Shown: positions 53,632-63,189, numbered from the stretch's first letter. The stretch: DNA of 64,000 bases from JBKECP01 sp047974765 (GCA_047974765.1 JBKECP010000013.1:124001-188000); one strand, 5' to 3'. Numbers and translations are program-made. Notes: generated by a model from the sequence alone, not told the origin.

Positions 53632-55122
53632 TTATCCGGCAGGGGATTGTTCCTCGCACTGTATCTGATAGTGCTTTTCATGAGCCTCAAAGGTCAAAAA
53701 CTGATTGATGCAGGCGGGAACCTCCCCTGCGCTGTGGCTGACAAACAGAATTCGGGTATCGCTGTATTTGGCGATGTGATCGATAGCGCGCAGTATCAGG
53801 GCACGATGAAAGCTGTCCAGACCGAGGGTGGGCTCGTCGAGGATCAGGATGGCGGGAGATTTGACCATCGCCCTGGCCAGCAGGACCATACGTTGCAGGC
53901 CAAAGGAGAGTGTATCAAAGCGTTCTTTTGATAAGTTACCCAAACCCAGAGCGTGGAGCCAGGCCAGCGCACTTTGCTTTTGAGGGTCGGCCCAGTTGTC
54001 GTAAAGGCCAATGCTGTCAAAAAAACCTGACACCACCACTTCCAGTACTGCCATGCGCTGTTTGAAGTTGAGGTGGAGATTGGTGTCGAGCACACCGTAT
54101 TTTTGTTTGATATCCCACACACTCTCACCGCTGCCCCGGCGAAGGCCAAAGAGCGTAATATCCTGGCCGTAGGCTTTGTGATTGTCGCCGGTAATCAGGC
54201 TCAACAGTGTGGTTTTGCCGCAGCCATTAGGGCCGCTGATGGCACAGTGCTGGTGGCGTTCAAAGGTCCAGTTGATATTGTCGAGCACTTTCAGCTCACC
54301 GTAGCTGACGCTGACATTGCGCAACTTAAGCAGGGGGGTGCTATCAGGCAGTGAATAGGGGCGGGGCAGTGCTGGTGGCAGTGCTGCCAGTGCTGGCAGT
54401 GACGGATTCATCAGCCGCTGTACTTCAGCCTGCGCCAGCACCTCGTCGATCGCTCCCTGGCTGAGAATACGGCCTTCATCCAGCACCAGCAGATCGCTGG
54501 TGTGCCCTGGGATATCCCCCAGGCTGCGGCAGAGCAACAAAACAGCGGTATCACTCTGTTGCAGTTCAGCAATAATGCGGGACATTTCCTGCTGGCTGTT
54601 GCGATCCAGGCCGTCGGTGGGGCTGTCCAGTATCAGCAGGCGCGGACGGGCGAGGATGGCTGTCAGCAGCAGGGTTTTGCGCATCTCGCCGGTAGAAATA
54701 TAACGCAGACCCCGCTCCAGAATATGGCCAATTTGCAGCCGTTCAACCCAGTGTTTGAAGTGAGAATCGGGCTGTTTTCCTGCCAGTATCAGATCACATA
54801 CCCGGGTGCCAGGATCAGAAGCGTCGGCGCGAAACTCCGAATCATCCATTTTGCTGTCATGCTCACACAATGCCTTGGCCTGTTCAAAGCAAACATAGGC
54901 AACGCCCTGTGCAAGTAGCGTTGGCGAGCGCTCGATTTTGCCAGAAAAATGCTTTTCCTGACCGCTTATCACCCTGGCCAGGCTGGTTTTGCCTGCGCCA
55001 TTGGGACCAATACAGGCCCATTGCTGACCGGTGATGATCGACCAGTTGATTTCTTTTAGTACCGGTAAAGCTTTGTATACGAGCGAAAGCTGGTTGATTT
55101 TGAGAAGTATTTCTCTGTCCAT
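53632..55122 (-). CDS. ModF-like double ABC ATPase
   Basis: A 496-residue protein with two ABC ATPase domains and no membrane segment. Walker A motifs are GPNGAGKTS near residue 37 and GPNGCGKTT near 295; the signatures are YISTGEMRKTLLL and LSFGLQRMVLLARAM, with Walker B LLILDSPTDGLD and ILILDEPTLGLD. This is the ModF/PhrA architecture: an ATPase of unclear role found with molybdate transport in E. coli. No modABC neighbours are visible here, so the molybdate link is only by family. Confidence 0.85.
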   Translation of the reverse strand: MDREILLKINQLSLVYKALPVLKEINWSIITGQQWACIGPNGAGKTSLARVISGQEKHFSGKIERSPTLLAQGVAYVCFEQAKALCEHDSKMDDSEFRADASDPGTRVCDLILAGKQPDSHFKHWVERLQIGHILERGLRYISTGEMRKTLLLTAILARPRLLILDSPTDGLDRNSQQEMSRIIAELQQSDTAVLLLCRSLGDIPGHTSDLLVLDEGRILSQGAIDEVLAQAEVQRLMNPSLPALAALPPALPRPYSLPDSTPLLKLRNVSVSYGELKVLDNINWTFERHQHCAISGPNGCGKTTLLSLITGDNHKAYGQDITLFGLRRGSGESVWDIKQKYGVLDTNLHLNFKQRMAVLEVVVSGFFDSIGLYDNWADPQKQSALAWLHALGLGNLSKERFDTLSFGLQRMVLLARAMVKSPAILILDEPTLGLDSFHRALILRAIDHIAKYSDTRILFVSHSAGEVPACINQFLTFEAHEKHYQIQCEEQSPAG

Positions 55123-55234
55123 GTGATCTGGATTCCGTCTCTGTTTACTCTGACCTTGTTTATACAGTGTTGAACTGGCTTAATCAGCGTCTCGCATTTA
55201 AGGCCACACAAGAAAGGAGCTGGTTTCATTTCCC

Positions 55235-55855
55235 GTGTCAATTGCCCTGTTACAACTGCTTGAAGATCGCTTTGGCGGACACCGTCCACGGCGTAACATG
55301 CTGCGCCGTTTTCGTCGGCGTTCGGCCGTAGCTATCGTGCTGAGTGTGCGCGAAGGCGAACTGTACATTTTAATGATTAAACGGGCCGAGCGAAAAGGTG
55401 ACCCCTGGTCGGGCCATATGGCCTTTCCCGGTGGTCGTATGGACCCGAATGACAGCAGTGTTTTTGCAACGGCCCTACGCGAGACGGATGAGGAGATTGG
55501 CCTGCACCTGCCAGACAGTGCCTCCCGTATTGGTCGCTTGTCGGATATTCAGGCTCAGCCTCATAAAGGCATGTTCGGCATGATCGTTACGCCTTATGTC
55601 TTCCGTCTGGAACAGGATGTAGCCTTTAGCCCCAACTATGAGGTGGCCGAGGTGGTCTGGGTGCCGCTGGAGTTTCTGCTGGATACCGACAACCGTGAAA
55701 GTATGGTCTGGCAGCGGGGCAAATTGTCACTGACGCTGCCTTGTTATCTGTATGAGGGGCGCCGTATTTGGGGTATGTCATTGATGATGCTGGATGAATT
55801 AATGGATCTGGTTGAAGGCCGCCGCAATCCAAAGCGCAAGCAATGGCGGCGTTGA
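55235..55855 (+). CDS. Nudix hydrolase, CoA pyrophosphatase-like
   Basis: A 206-residue Nudix enzyme. It shows LYILMIKRAERKGDPWSGHM then AFPGG and the Nudix box GGRMDPNDSSVFATALRETD and EEIGL; the first box Glu is replaced by Asp, as in NudL/CoA pyrophosphatases. Start is GTG at 55235 by frame openness; AAGGAG at 55214-55219 is about 15 bases away, longer than ideal. Substrate (CoA, other nucleotide diphosphates) is not proven. It converges on the next gene with zero spacing. Confidence 0.82.
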   Translation: MSIALLQLLEDRFGGHRPRRNMLRRFRRRSAVAIVLSVREGELYILMIKRAERKGDPWSGHMAFPGGRMDPNDSSVFATALRETDEEIGLHLPDSASRIGRLSDIQAQPHKGMFGMIVTPYVFRLEQDVAFSPNYEVAEVVWVPLEFLLDTDNRESMVWQRGKLSLTLPCYLYEGRRIWGMSLMMLDELMDLVEGRRNPKRKQWRR

Positions 55856-56476
55856 TCAGTGCTCATCCCGTAAAAAGGCTTTGGTATCGAGCATCAGATT
55901 TTTCAGATTCGGATCTTCCTGACCGGCTTGCAATAATACTTCCCGGTCGATTTCGCCGCGCACATAAGCACGGATGACCTCCAATAATACCGGACTCATC
56001 TTTGGCTCACGCACCCAGCGCGGCGCATTGATCAGATTGCCACTCACCCAGTCGCCCTCGCGGCTGAGCCAGTAGCCGCCACAGTTCGACAGCTGGTAGT
56101 CGCCGATGCGGCCGTAGCTGATATTGGGTGTGTGGGGGCTGAAACCTCCGGGGACGTCCTCTTTGATTTCGTGCAGGGCCATTACCCACTGGCTGTCGAT
56201 GGGGAAGGTCTCCACCTCGGGGCGGCAGTAGTTGCCGGTCTTCAGCCAGATGCGTACCTCGTCCAGGGGCTGTTTGCCGCGCAGTTTCTGATCAATATAA
56301 AAGTCGATGGAGTTACCTGCGGTAGCTGTTACCGTACCACTGATAACAAGGTCCGCACCGGCCTGCACATCTGCAAAGCTGCCCCGCCACAGGCAATTGC
56401 ACCCGGCGCTGGCCGTGCTGGCGCCGGGTGAAAACATACTGGACAGAAGAGCTATTGTGATCAGCTTGCGAAACAT
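55856..56476 (-). CDS. secreted cysteine-containing protein, unknown function
   Basis: A 206-residue protein with a signal peptide ending near GASTASAG, immediately followed by CNCLWRGSFADVQAGADLVI, an N-terminal Cys-x-Cys and a beta-rich stretch resembling the netrin-like/TIMP OB fold. Additional cysteines lie in NYCRPEVE and LSNCGGYW. The sequence does not match the lipobox strictly, so lipidation is doubtful. No function is recognised; it directly follows hemB, 18 bases apart, and is probably co-transcribed with hemL-hemB. Confidence 0.7.
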   Translation of the reverse strand: MFRKLITIALLSSMFSPGASTASAGCNCLWRGSFADVQAGADLVISGTVTATAGNSIDFYIDQKLRGKQPLDEVRIWLKTGNYCRPEVETFPIDSQWVMALHEIKEDVPGGFSPHTPNISYGRIGDYQLSNCGGYWLSREGDWVSGNLINAPRWVREPKMSPVLLEVIRAYVRGEIDREVLLQAGQEDPNLKNLMLDTKAFLRDEH

Positions 56477-56494
56477 GGCCGATAAAGCCTCGTT

Positions 56495-57502
56495 TTATTG
56501 CAGCGCGTGTGCTGCCTCAATGGCGAAGTACGTCAGGATGCCATCACAGCCGGCCCGTTTGAAGGCCAGCAGTGATTCCAGCATAACGGCCTCCCGGGCC
56601 AACCAGCCGCGTTCGAAGGCGGCGATCTGCATGGCGTATTCACCGCTCACCTGGTAGGCAAAGGTGGGCACTTTCAGTTCATCTTTAACGCGGCGCACGA
56701 TATCCAGGTAGGGCATGCCCGGTTTGACCATGATCATATCAGCGCCTTCGGCCAGGTCGAGTGCACATTCGTGCAGAGCCTCATTGCTGTTGGCCGGGTC
56801 CATCTGGTAGCTGAACTTGTTGCCACCCCTGATATTGTCGGCGGAGCCGACTGCGTCCCGGAAGGGGCCGTAATAGCTGGAGGCGTACTTGGCTGCATAG
56901 GCCAGAATCAACGTGTTTGAATATGCCTGTGCCTCCAGTTCAGTGCGAATGGCGCCGATGCGACCGTCCATCATGTCCGAGGGGGCAATGATATCGGCAC
57001 CGGCGGCAGCGTGAGTCAGCGCCTGCCGCACCAGCGTTTCGGTGGTAATGTCGTTGAGTACATAGCCGTGATCGTCGATGATACCGTCCTGGCCATGCAC
57101 GGTGTAGGGGTCCAGCGCTACATCGGTAATTACGCCCAGCTCCGGCAGCGCATCCTTGAGTGCCCTGACGGCTTGCGGTACTAATCCGCCAGCATTCCAG
57201 GCTTCTTCCGCCCGGGCTGTTTTAACTTCAGCCCCGATCACCGGAAACAGCGCCAGCGCGGGAATACCGAGAGTGAAGGCTTCACGGGCCCGCTCGATCA
57301 GCAGGTCGATACTGAGTCTTTCCACACCCGGCATAGAAGGTACTGCTTCGCGCTGACCACGGCCGGTGAGTACAAATACCGGCAGGATCAGATCCGCCGG
57401 ACTGAGCCGGTTTTCTCTGACCAGATCGCGGGCAAAAGTGCTGGTGCGCAGGCGGCGCATGCGGGTAGTCGGGAAGGCACCGCGCTGGCTGGTAAAACTC
57501 AT
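56495..57502 (-). CDS. hemB: delta-aminolevulinic acid dehydratase (porphobilinogen synthase)
   Basis: Condenses two aminolevulinates to porphobilinogen. The 335 residues have the two Schiff-base lysines in AYAAKYASSYYGPFRDAVGS and MVKPGMPYLDIVRRVKDEL, and RMRRLRTSTFARDLVREN at the start. The metal site reads DVALDPYTVHGQDG, with Asp in place of the zinc-binding cysteines, so it is the Mg-type found in pseudomonads. It lies five bases after hemL. Confidence 0.97.
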   Translation of the reverse strand: MSFTSQRGAFPTTRMRRLRTSTFARDLVRENRLSPADLILPVFVLTGRGQREAVPSMPGVERLSIDLLIERAREAFTLGIPALALFPVIGAEVKTARAEEAWNAGGLVPQAVRALKDALPELGVITDVALDPYTVHGQDGIIDDHGYVLNDITTETLVRQALTHAAAGADIIAPSDMMDGRIGAIRTELEAQAYSNTLILAYAAKYASSYYGPFRDAVGSADNIRGGNKFSYQMDPANSNEALHECALDLAEGADMIMVKPGMPYLDIVRRVKDELKVPTFAYQVSGEYAMQIAAFERGWLAREAVMLESLLAFKRAGCDGILTYFAIEAAHALQ

Positions 57503-57507
57503 GGTGT

Positions 57508-58794
57508 TTACTCCTGCAATTCGTGAAAAGCCTGCCGCGCTGCTGATAAAGTAGCCTCGATATCAGCATCGCTGTGGGCCGCAGACAGAAAGCCTGCTTC
57601 GTAGGAAGCGGGAGCGAGATAAATACCCTGGGCCAGCATGCTGTGAAAGAAACAATTAAAACGCTGGGTATCACAGGCCATCACCTGCTGGTAATTGCTG
57701 ACCGCAGGTGCATCTGTGAAAAAGCCGCCGAACATGGTGCCGGCATGGTTAGTCGTGAAGGCTATGCCGACTTCGGAAGCGGCCTCTTCCAGACCTGCAC
57801 ACAGCTTGCGGGTGTGTTCAAACAGCGGTTCATAGAAGCCTTGTTCGGTAATTATATCGAGCATCGCCAGACCGGCGCTCATGCATACCGGGTTGCCCGA
57901 CAGAGTGCCCGCCTGATAAACCGGTCCCAGCGGAGCAATTTGTTCCATGATTTCGCGTTTGCCACCAAAAGCACCTACTGGCATGCCGCCACCAATGACC
58001 TTGCCCAGAGTGGTCAAGTCGGCTTCGATACCGTAGTAGCCTTGGGCACCTTGTAGGCCAAAGCGAAAACCGGTCATCACCTCATCCAGAATCAGTACGG
58101 CACCCTGCTGGTCGCAGGCTTTTCGCAAGGCTGCCAGAAAACCGGGTGCTGGTGGAATGCAGTTCATATTGCCCGCTACCGGTTCAACAATGGCACAGGC
58201 AATATTGGTACCGTGTTGTTCAAAGGCAGCTTGCAGGCCTTCAATATCATTGTAAGCCAGAGTCAGGGTGTGATCTGCCAGTGCCGCTGGTACGCCGGGA
58301 GAGCTGGGTACACCCAGTGTCAGAGCACCGGAGCCTGCTTTGACCAGCAATGAGTCCGAGTGACCGTGATAGCAGCCCTCGAACTTGACGATAGTATCGC
58401 GGCCGGTAACACCCCGTGCCAGACGGATCGCACTCATTGTCGCTTCAGTGCCGGAGTTGACCATGCGTACCATATCCATGTTGGGCATGATCGAACACAG
58501 CCTGTCGGCGAGTTGGGTTTCCAGTTCTGTGGGTGCGCCAAAACTCAGACCCTGTTCGCATTGCCTGATGACGGCTTCCCGTACCGCTGGATGGTTGTGG
58601 CCCGCCAGCATTGGTCCCCAGGAGAGCACATAGTCAATATAACGTTTGCCATCGGCATCAAACAGGTAGGCACCATCGGCGCGTTCGATAAAAAGTGGTG
58701 TGCCGCCAACAGCCCGGAAGGCCCGCACCGGTGAATTGACGCCGCCGGGGATATGTTTTTGGGCGGCATTGAAGAGTTGTTCGGATCTGTTCAT
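57508..58794 (-). CDS. hemL: glutamate-1-semialdehyde 2,1-aminomutase
   Basis: PLP enzyme making 5-aminolevulinate from glutamate-1-semialdehyde (C5 pathway). The 428 residues have GGVNSPVRAFRAVGGTP, NSGTEATMSAIRLARG, ILDEVMTGFRFGLQGAQGYY and the PLP lysine in LTTLGKVIGGGMPVGAFGGK. It stands first in the hemL-hemB-small protein operon. The 306 bases upstream (58795-59100) hold a large hairpin repeat rather than an obvious promoter. Confidence 0.97.
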   Translation of the reverse strand: MNRSEQLFNAAQKHIPGGVNSPVRAFRAVGGTPLFIERADGAYLFDADGKRYIDYVLSWGPMLAGHNHPAVREAVIRQCEQGLSFGAPTELETQLADRLCSIMPNMDMVRMVNSGTEATMSAIRLARGVTGRDTIVKFEGCYHGHSDSLLVKAGSGALTLGVPSSPGVPAALADHTLTLAYNDIEGLQAAFEQHGTNIACAIVEPVAGNMNCIPPAPGFLAALRKACDQQGAVLILDEVMTGFRFGLQGAQGYYGIEADLTTLGKVIGGGMPVGAFGGKREIMEQIAPLGPVYQAGTLSGNPVCMSAGLAMLDIITEQGFYEPLFEHTRKLCAGLEEAASEVGIAFTTNHAGTMFGGFFTDAPAVSNYQQVMACDTQRFNCFFHSMLAQGIYLAPASYEAGFLSAAHSDADIEATLSAARQAFHELQE

Positions 58795-58920
58795 GGGGCT
58801 CCGGGTTCGCTACACAGAATAAATGCTTTGCAGTTAAGCAATTTGCAATTGAATAAAGAGTGGGGATTATCCGCCCACACTGTCTGAATATCCAGCCTGT
58901 GCCTGACACCTGCGCTACAC

Positions 58921-59100
58921 CCGTGTGCCGCTATTATTAACCCGTCAATTAAATAGATCTCGTTGATCTATTTAATTGACGCCCCTTCATAGCCGCGAAA
59001 AAGTGTGATTTTCCTCGCCAGTCAAGGGCTTATATTGGCTACGCCAATGGCCGACACTACCCGTGCCGCCCTATTAATCCGACAATAATTATTGCCGATG
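58921..59100 (-). repeat. 165-bp composite hairpin repeat, inverted copy 2
   Basis: Read on the minus strand it repeats the unit of 21461-21625: CAATAATTATTG (59083-59094), linker GGATTAATAGGG, the conserved core (59065-58992, about four mismatches with copy 1), and a perfect 16-bp stem, arms at 58944-58959 and 58965-58980, followed by CGGGTTAATAATAG. The decayed IS1111-like element starts immediately beyond it. It occupies the region upstream of hemL; 58795-58920 shows no gene. Confidence 0.85.
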
Positions 59101-59102
59101 AG

Positions 59103-59748
59103 ATGGTCTCCTTCCCTCCCAAACGGCGTCGCGATGCGCCAGGATAGAGATGAAGAATGTTCTATCGAAACGAGACGAGGAGGAAATCATGTCTAATCGT
59201 ATGATAATCGGTGTAGATTTGGCAAAAACCAGCTTTGCCGTCGTCATGTTGAACAGTGCCGACAATGAACTCAGCCGCAAGACGGTGAAACGGCAACATT
59301 ACAACAAGACGAGCACTGTTTTCACGGTATTCGACGGAGCTTGAATGCGGATAAGTTACGCTTGAACAGTCAGCCCAGAGGCTTACTGGGCAAATATGGC
59401 CTGGTGATGCCGCCTTAAGGAAGGTGCTGCCAGGCTATTTAAGCGGGGCCGACAACGGCTTAGCCGAGTGTGCCCGTTGCTATCTGGCTCGCCAGTACGA
59501 TCGGTTTTTGGCCATTATCGAAGAATTGGCCTGGTATGACAGGGTATTGCGTGAACAGGTCAAACCGGTCTGCAGAGAACCTGATTAGCCCGGTGGCCCT
59601 TGAGGCCGACTGCCGATAAGGACTGCAGGCGGCGAAACTTCATCAAGGCCAGAGGGCGCAGTGAGTCCCTCATAAACAGGCCGAATATACGACGGCAACC
59701 TGTCCCTGACATCGACTGTGCAAGCCTTGCAAACGGGGAGGAGACCAT
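59103..59748 (+). mobile_element. decayed IS110/IS1111-family element
   Basis: Subterminal inverted repeats ATGGTCTCC (59103-59111) and GGAGACCAT (59740-59748) flank a truncated transposase, the layout of the IS1111 group, which lacks true terminal repeats. The element is about 650 bp, under half the size expected for an intact copy. It sits at the junction between the CAATAATTATTG hairpin and a GGGTTAATAACC linker, in keeping with the preference of IS1111 elements for palindromic repeats. Confidence 0.75.
59189..59600 (+). pseudogene. broken IS110-family transposase
   Basis: The N-terminus starts at ATG 59189 after GAGGAGG and reads MSNRMIIGVDLAKTSFAVVM, the RuvC-like DEDD domain start. It stops at 59342-59344. 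Further fragments follow in other frames: LNSQPRGLLGKYGLVMPP (near 59360-59415) and GADNGLAECARCYLARQYDR with LAIIEELAWYD (near 59445-59545), both matching the middle of IS110 transposases. The Tnp20 C-terminal domain with the catalytic serine is not found. Internal deletion and stops make it inactive. Confidence 0.8.
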
Positions 59749-59807
59749 ATACGGGTTAATAACCTGAGAATCTATGTTTCCGGTTTAATAAGTAAATGCC
59801 GTCAGAC
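59749..59807. repeat. repeat remnant beside the IS
   Basis: ATATACGGGTTAATAACCTGA right after the IS end is a short palindrome-containing linker, the other half of the interrupted repeat. The remainder up to the hemJ stop (CCGGTTTAATAAG near 59790) looks like a further degraded linker. No gene. Confidence 0.5.
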
Positions 59808-60239
59808 TTAAAAAGGTTTCAGTACGACCAGTAGCACAATCGCAAACAGCAAGAACACCGGGAATTCATTAAAAAAACGATAAAACACATGGCTGTGAGC
59901 GTCCCGCTCCTCGTTGACAGCTTTTACATAGCGTCCGCAAATAACGTGATAAATAATAAGTGCTGTCACACAGGCCAGTTTTGCCCACAGCCAGTGAGCC
60001 TGTGAGTAATAACTGAAGTTGAAGTGAGTCAGTGCGAGGCCGAAACCGATGGTCAACCACATAAAGGGTGTTACAAAGCGATACAGGCGTCGGGCCATAT
60101 CAGCCAGCAATCGGCGCGATGTAATATCTTTACTGGCGGCGTAGTTGACCAGTATGCGTGGCAGATAAAACAGACCGGCAAACCAGCAGACCATAAAAAT
60201 AATGTGAAAAGCCTTTAACCAGAGCATATAAAAATCCAT
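59808..60239 (-). CDS. hemJ: protoporphyrinogen IX oxidase HemJ
   Basis: A 143-residue membrane protein with about four helices, first segment WLKAFHIIFMVCWFAGLFYL with the conserved heme-ligand histidine, then the PRI motif, RRLLADMARRLYRFVTPFMW and a lysine in WLWAKLACVTALI. It is the oxygen-dependent-replacing enzyme of heme synthesis in organisms lacking HemG/HemY. Start overlaps the clcA stop by one base (TAATG at 60241-60237), so translation is coupled. Confidence 0.92.
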   Translation of the reverse strand: MDFYMLWLKAFHIIFMVCWFAGLFYLPRILVNYAASKDITSRRLLADMARRLYRFVTPFMWLTIGFGLALTHFNFSYYSQAHWLWAKLACVTALIIYHVICGRYVKAVNEERDAHSHVFYRFFNEFPVFLLFAIVLLVVLKPF

Positions 60240-61987
60240 TACAGATTAGATAGCGTGAAGCGCTCGATCGCTTCGCGGGTCACAATACCCTGTAGAACCG
60301 GCGTGCCGCCAGAGCTGCGACTGTAAACGCAAACAGCTTCGGCTGTACGCTCTTTGATCCGGTCCATCGCCTGTCGCAGGGTGGCCTGCATTGGCACGGT
60401 GGCAATTGACCAGCGGCGCAGGTCTGCATCCGGCAGATGAACATGGATTTCTTCTTCCTCATCCCCGGCTGGATTTTGGGACGGGTTCTGGGATAGCCAG
60501 TCAGCCAGCTCCTGGCCGCGCAGCAGGTAGAGACCTTCGTTCTCGCGTGTGACCAGTGACCAGGCGTGAGGTGTGTTGACCAGCGGAGGAATAGCCGATT
60601 GTGGCAGTTTGACAGGAATAGAATTCACGCTCACTTCCATGAGCGAGGTAACATCAGTGCGGTGCAGTAACTGATTAAGTGGATCATTCGGTACGACTCG
60701 CCGCAATTGTCGCAATACGGTCTGATGAGCGGCTCGCTGACGAAATACACCGGCGTTGGTCAAGGTGGCGGCAATAATGGCCAGTAAAGCAGGCATGGCG
60801 ATACTGGCCGATTGAGTCAGTTCAATAACGGCCAGTACCGCAGCCAGTGGCGCATTCAATACAGCAGCCATGCAGGCTGCCATGCCAATAGCGATATACA
60901 GGGCAGGGCTGGAGGCCAGTTCAGGGGCATAAAATTGTCCGGCAATACCAATGGCGCCACCAAGACAGGCACCAATCAGTAATGTCGGGCCAATCAGGCC
61001 GATAGGCATGCCAACTCCACAGCTGATACTGGTGGCCAGCAGCTTGCAGGCAGCAACAGCTAATAATGTGTTTAGCATCAGTTCACCCTGCAAGGTGCTG
61101 TTCAGGGTGTCATAGCCAATGCCAAGGGTTTGGGGTACCAGTAGTGCAAGGCAGCCCGTCAGGCAGCCCGCCAGTCCAAAGCGCAGTGGCACTGGCCAGT
61201 GTGCCAACCGAGCTGCCAGGCGACTAAAACGAATAAACAGTGTTACTGTCGCGCCACAAAAAATACCCAGTAAAATAATATAGGGCAGCTCCCACAAAGA
61301 GTTGAGATGGACGGGCGGAATGTTGAACAAGTCGGTGCCACCACCCAGATTGCGGCTAATGGCAGAAGCGGATACCGAGGCCAGCATGACGGGAATGAAA
61401 CCGACAACGGTATATTCTGCAACCACTACCTCCATCGCAAAAATTACGCCTGCCAGTGGCGTGTTGAAGGCGGCAGCAATGCCACCGGCGGTGCCGCAGG
61501 CGATTAACACACGCAAGCTGTTGTGCGGCAGTCTGAGGCGCTGGCCAAGCAGACTATTGATGGCGCTACCCAAGTGTACACCTGGCCCTTCCCTGCCACC
61601 GGACTGGCCGCTGGCCAGGGCAAATACACCACCAAAAAACTGTACGGTTGCATTGCGAAAGGGCAGCACACCATAATCACTGTGCATGCGACTCAAAACA
61701 TGCACAATGCCGGTTTCGCGTGTTGTTGGTTTAAGTGCAAGGTAGCCCAGCCCGAGAATCAGCGCACCGCCAGCGGGCAGAACAAATTGCTGCCATTTGG
61801 GTAATTGCTCAAAGCCTTCACCGGCATCACCTACCCCCCACAACCAGGCCAGCTCGATAATGGCCAGCTCAAAAGCCAGTACAATCAGTCCGGAAGCGAC
61901 GCCTCCAACGATACCCAGAACAGCATAAGCCAGTACGGAGTGATAGTTGGTCAGATAGCGGCGATAGATGTTAAGCAGTTTGTACAA
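60239..61987 (-). CDS. clcA: ClC-family chloride channel/antiporter with CBS domain
   Basis: A 582-residue integral membrane protein with about 12 to 14 hydrophobic segments and a C-terminal CBS pair (about 430-582). The gating glutamate motif GGREGPGVHLGS and the GMPIGLIGPTLLIGACLG motif are present. The gating Glu suggests a Cl-/H+ antiporter, but the intracellular proton glutamate could not be identified with certainty. It lies upstream of hemJ and is co-transcribed with it. Confidence 0.9.
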   Translation of the reverse strand: MYKLLNIYRRYLTNYHSVLAYAVLGIVGGVASGLIVLAFELAIIELAWLWGVGDAGEGFEQLPKWQQFVLPAGGALILGLGYLALKPTTRETGIVHVLSRMHSDYGVLPFRNATVQFFGGVFALASGQSGGREGPGVHLGSAINSLLGQRLRLPHNSLRVLIACGTAGGIAAAFNTPLAGVIFAMEVVVAEYTVVGFIPVMLASVSASAISRNLGGGTDLFNIPPVHLNSLWELPYIILLGIFCGATVTLFIRFSRLAARLAHWPVPLRFGLAGCLTGCLALLVPQTLGIGYDTLNSTLQGELMLNTLLAVAACKLLATSISCGVGMPIGLIGPTLLIGACLGGAIGIAGQFYAPELASSPALYIAIGMAACMAAVLNAPLAAVLAVIELTQSASIAMPALLAIIAATLTNAGVFRQRAAHQTVLRQLRRVVPNDPLNQLLHRTDVTSLMEVSVNSIPVKLPQSAIPPLVNTPHAWSLVTRENEGLYLLRGQELADWLSQNPSQNPAGDEEEEIHVHLPDADLRRWSIATVPMQATLRQAMDRIKERTAEAVCVYSRSSGGTPVLQGIVTREAIERFTLSNL

Positions 61988-62128
61988 AAGGCGGAACCTC
62001 CCACAAAAATCACATCTTAGCAGTTAATTCCGGTTGGATTGCTTTTATACTGTGCCGTATGACGAGTTGGATTTTGACGTGTGAGTGTCACCATCCTTAT
62101 TCACTATAACGGAGGTTGAGGTCAGGTT

Positions 62129-63169
62129 ATGGTCAGAGTGGGTATCGTGGGAGGGACAGGTTATACGGGTGTTGAATTATTGCGCCTGCTTGCCTGTCAC
62201 GAGGATGTGAACGTTGTAACGATTACCTCACGCGCTGAAGCTGGTCGCCGTCTCGATGAGCTTTTTCCCAATTTGCGCGGTTACTATGACCTGGCCTTTT
62301 CAGAGCCTGATGTCGAGTTGCTGGCGGCTTGCGATATTGTCTTTTTTGCCACGCCTCATAATGTGGCTATGAAGCTGGTGCCGGAATTGCTTGCGCGTGG
62401 CACCCGGGTGATAGATTTATCGGCGGATTTTCGCATTCGCAATGCCAGCCTGTGGTCAAGCTGGTATGGCGAAGACCACTGTGCGCCTGAATTGCTGGCA
62501 AAAGCGGTTTATGGTCTGCCAGAGGTCAACCGTGAGCATATTGCACAGGCTCAGTTAGTGGCTTGTCCCGGCTGTTATCCAACGGCTATCCAGCTCGGCC
62601 TGATTCCATTACTGGAAGCGGGAGCCGTTGCTCCGGACCATCTGATTGCCAGTGCCGCAAGCGGCAGCAGTGGTGCGGGGCGGCAAGCCCGGGTGGACAA
62701 CCTGTTGAGTGAGGTTGCTGACAGTTTTAAAGCCTATGCCGTTGGTGGTCACCGTCATCTGCCGGAAATTGAGCAGGGTTTGTCAGATGTCAGTGGTGGG
62801 GCGGTCTCGCTGACCTTTGTGCCTCATCTGCTGCCAATAGTGCGGGGCATTCACGCAACGTTGTTTGCCCGGCTAAGCCACCATGGCCACTCGGTTGAGC
62901 AATTGCAGTCTCTGTTTGAAGAGCGCTACGCCGATGAACCTTTTATTGATGTATTGCCCACCGGTGTTTTTCCTCAGACGCGTACCGTCAAGGGGGCCAA
63001 CCGTTGCCAGTTGTCACTGGTGGTGCCTCAGCAACGTGATACGGTGGTGGTGATGTCAGTGATCGATAATTTGGTCAAAGGTGCTGCCGGGCAGGCGGTT
63101 CAGAATATGAATATTATGTTGGGTCTGCCGCAAGAACAGGGGCTCAGGCAGATCGGTCTGTTACCGTAA
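62129..63169 (+). CDS. argC: N-acetyl-gamma-glutamyl-phosphate reductase
   Basis: NADPH-dependent enzyme of arginine synthesis, 346 residues, the long type I. It starts VRVGIVGGTGYTGVELLRLL, with the Rossmann glycines, and has the catalytic cysteine in VACPGCYPTAIQLG, SAASGSSGAGR, AVGGHRHLPEIEQ, and the FVPHLLPIVRGIHAT segment. It is divergent from clcA and followed 20 bases later by the coiled-coil gene. Confidence 0.97.
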   Translation: MVRVGIVGGTGYTGVELLRLLACHEDVNVVTITSRAEAGRRLDELFPNLRGYYDLAFSEPDVELLAACDIVFFATPHNVAMKLVPELLARGTRVIDLSADFRIRNASLWSSWYGEDHCAPELLAKAVYGLPEVNREHIAQAQLVACPGCYPTAIQLGLIPLLEAGAVAPDHLIASAASGSSGAGRQARVDNLLSEVADSFKAYAVGGHRHLPEIEQGLSDVSGGAVSLTFVPHLLPIVRGIHATLFARLSHHGHSVEQLQSLFEERYADEPFIDVLPTGVFPQTRTVKGANRCQLSLVVPQQRDTVVVMSVIDNLVKGAAGQAVQNMNIMLGLPQEQGLRQIGLLP

Positions 63170-63189
63170 TTACTGGAGGTTAAAAACCT

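Noticed and set aside
59103..59748. Intact transposon or integron attC array
   Set aside because: The transposase is broken in several frames, half the length is missing, and no integrase or cassette structure exists.
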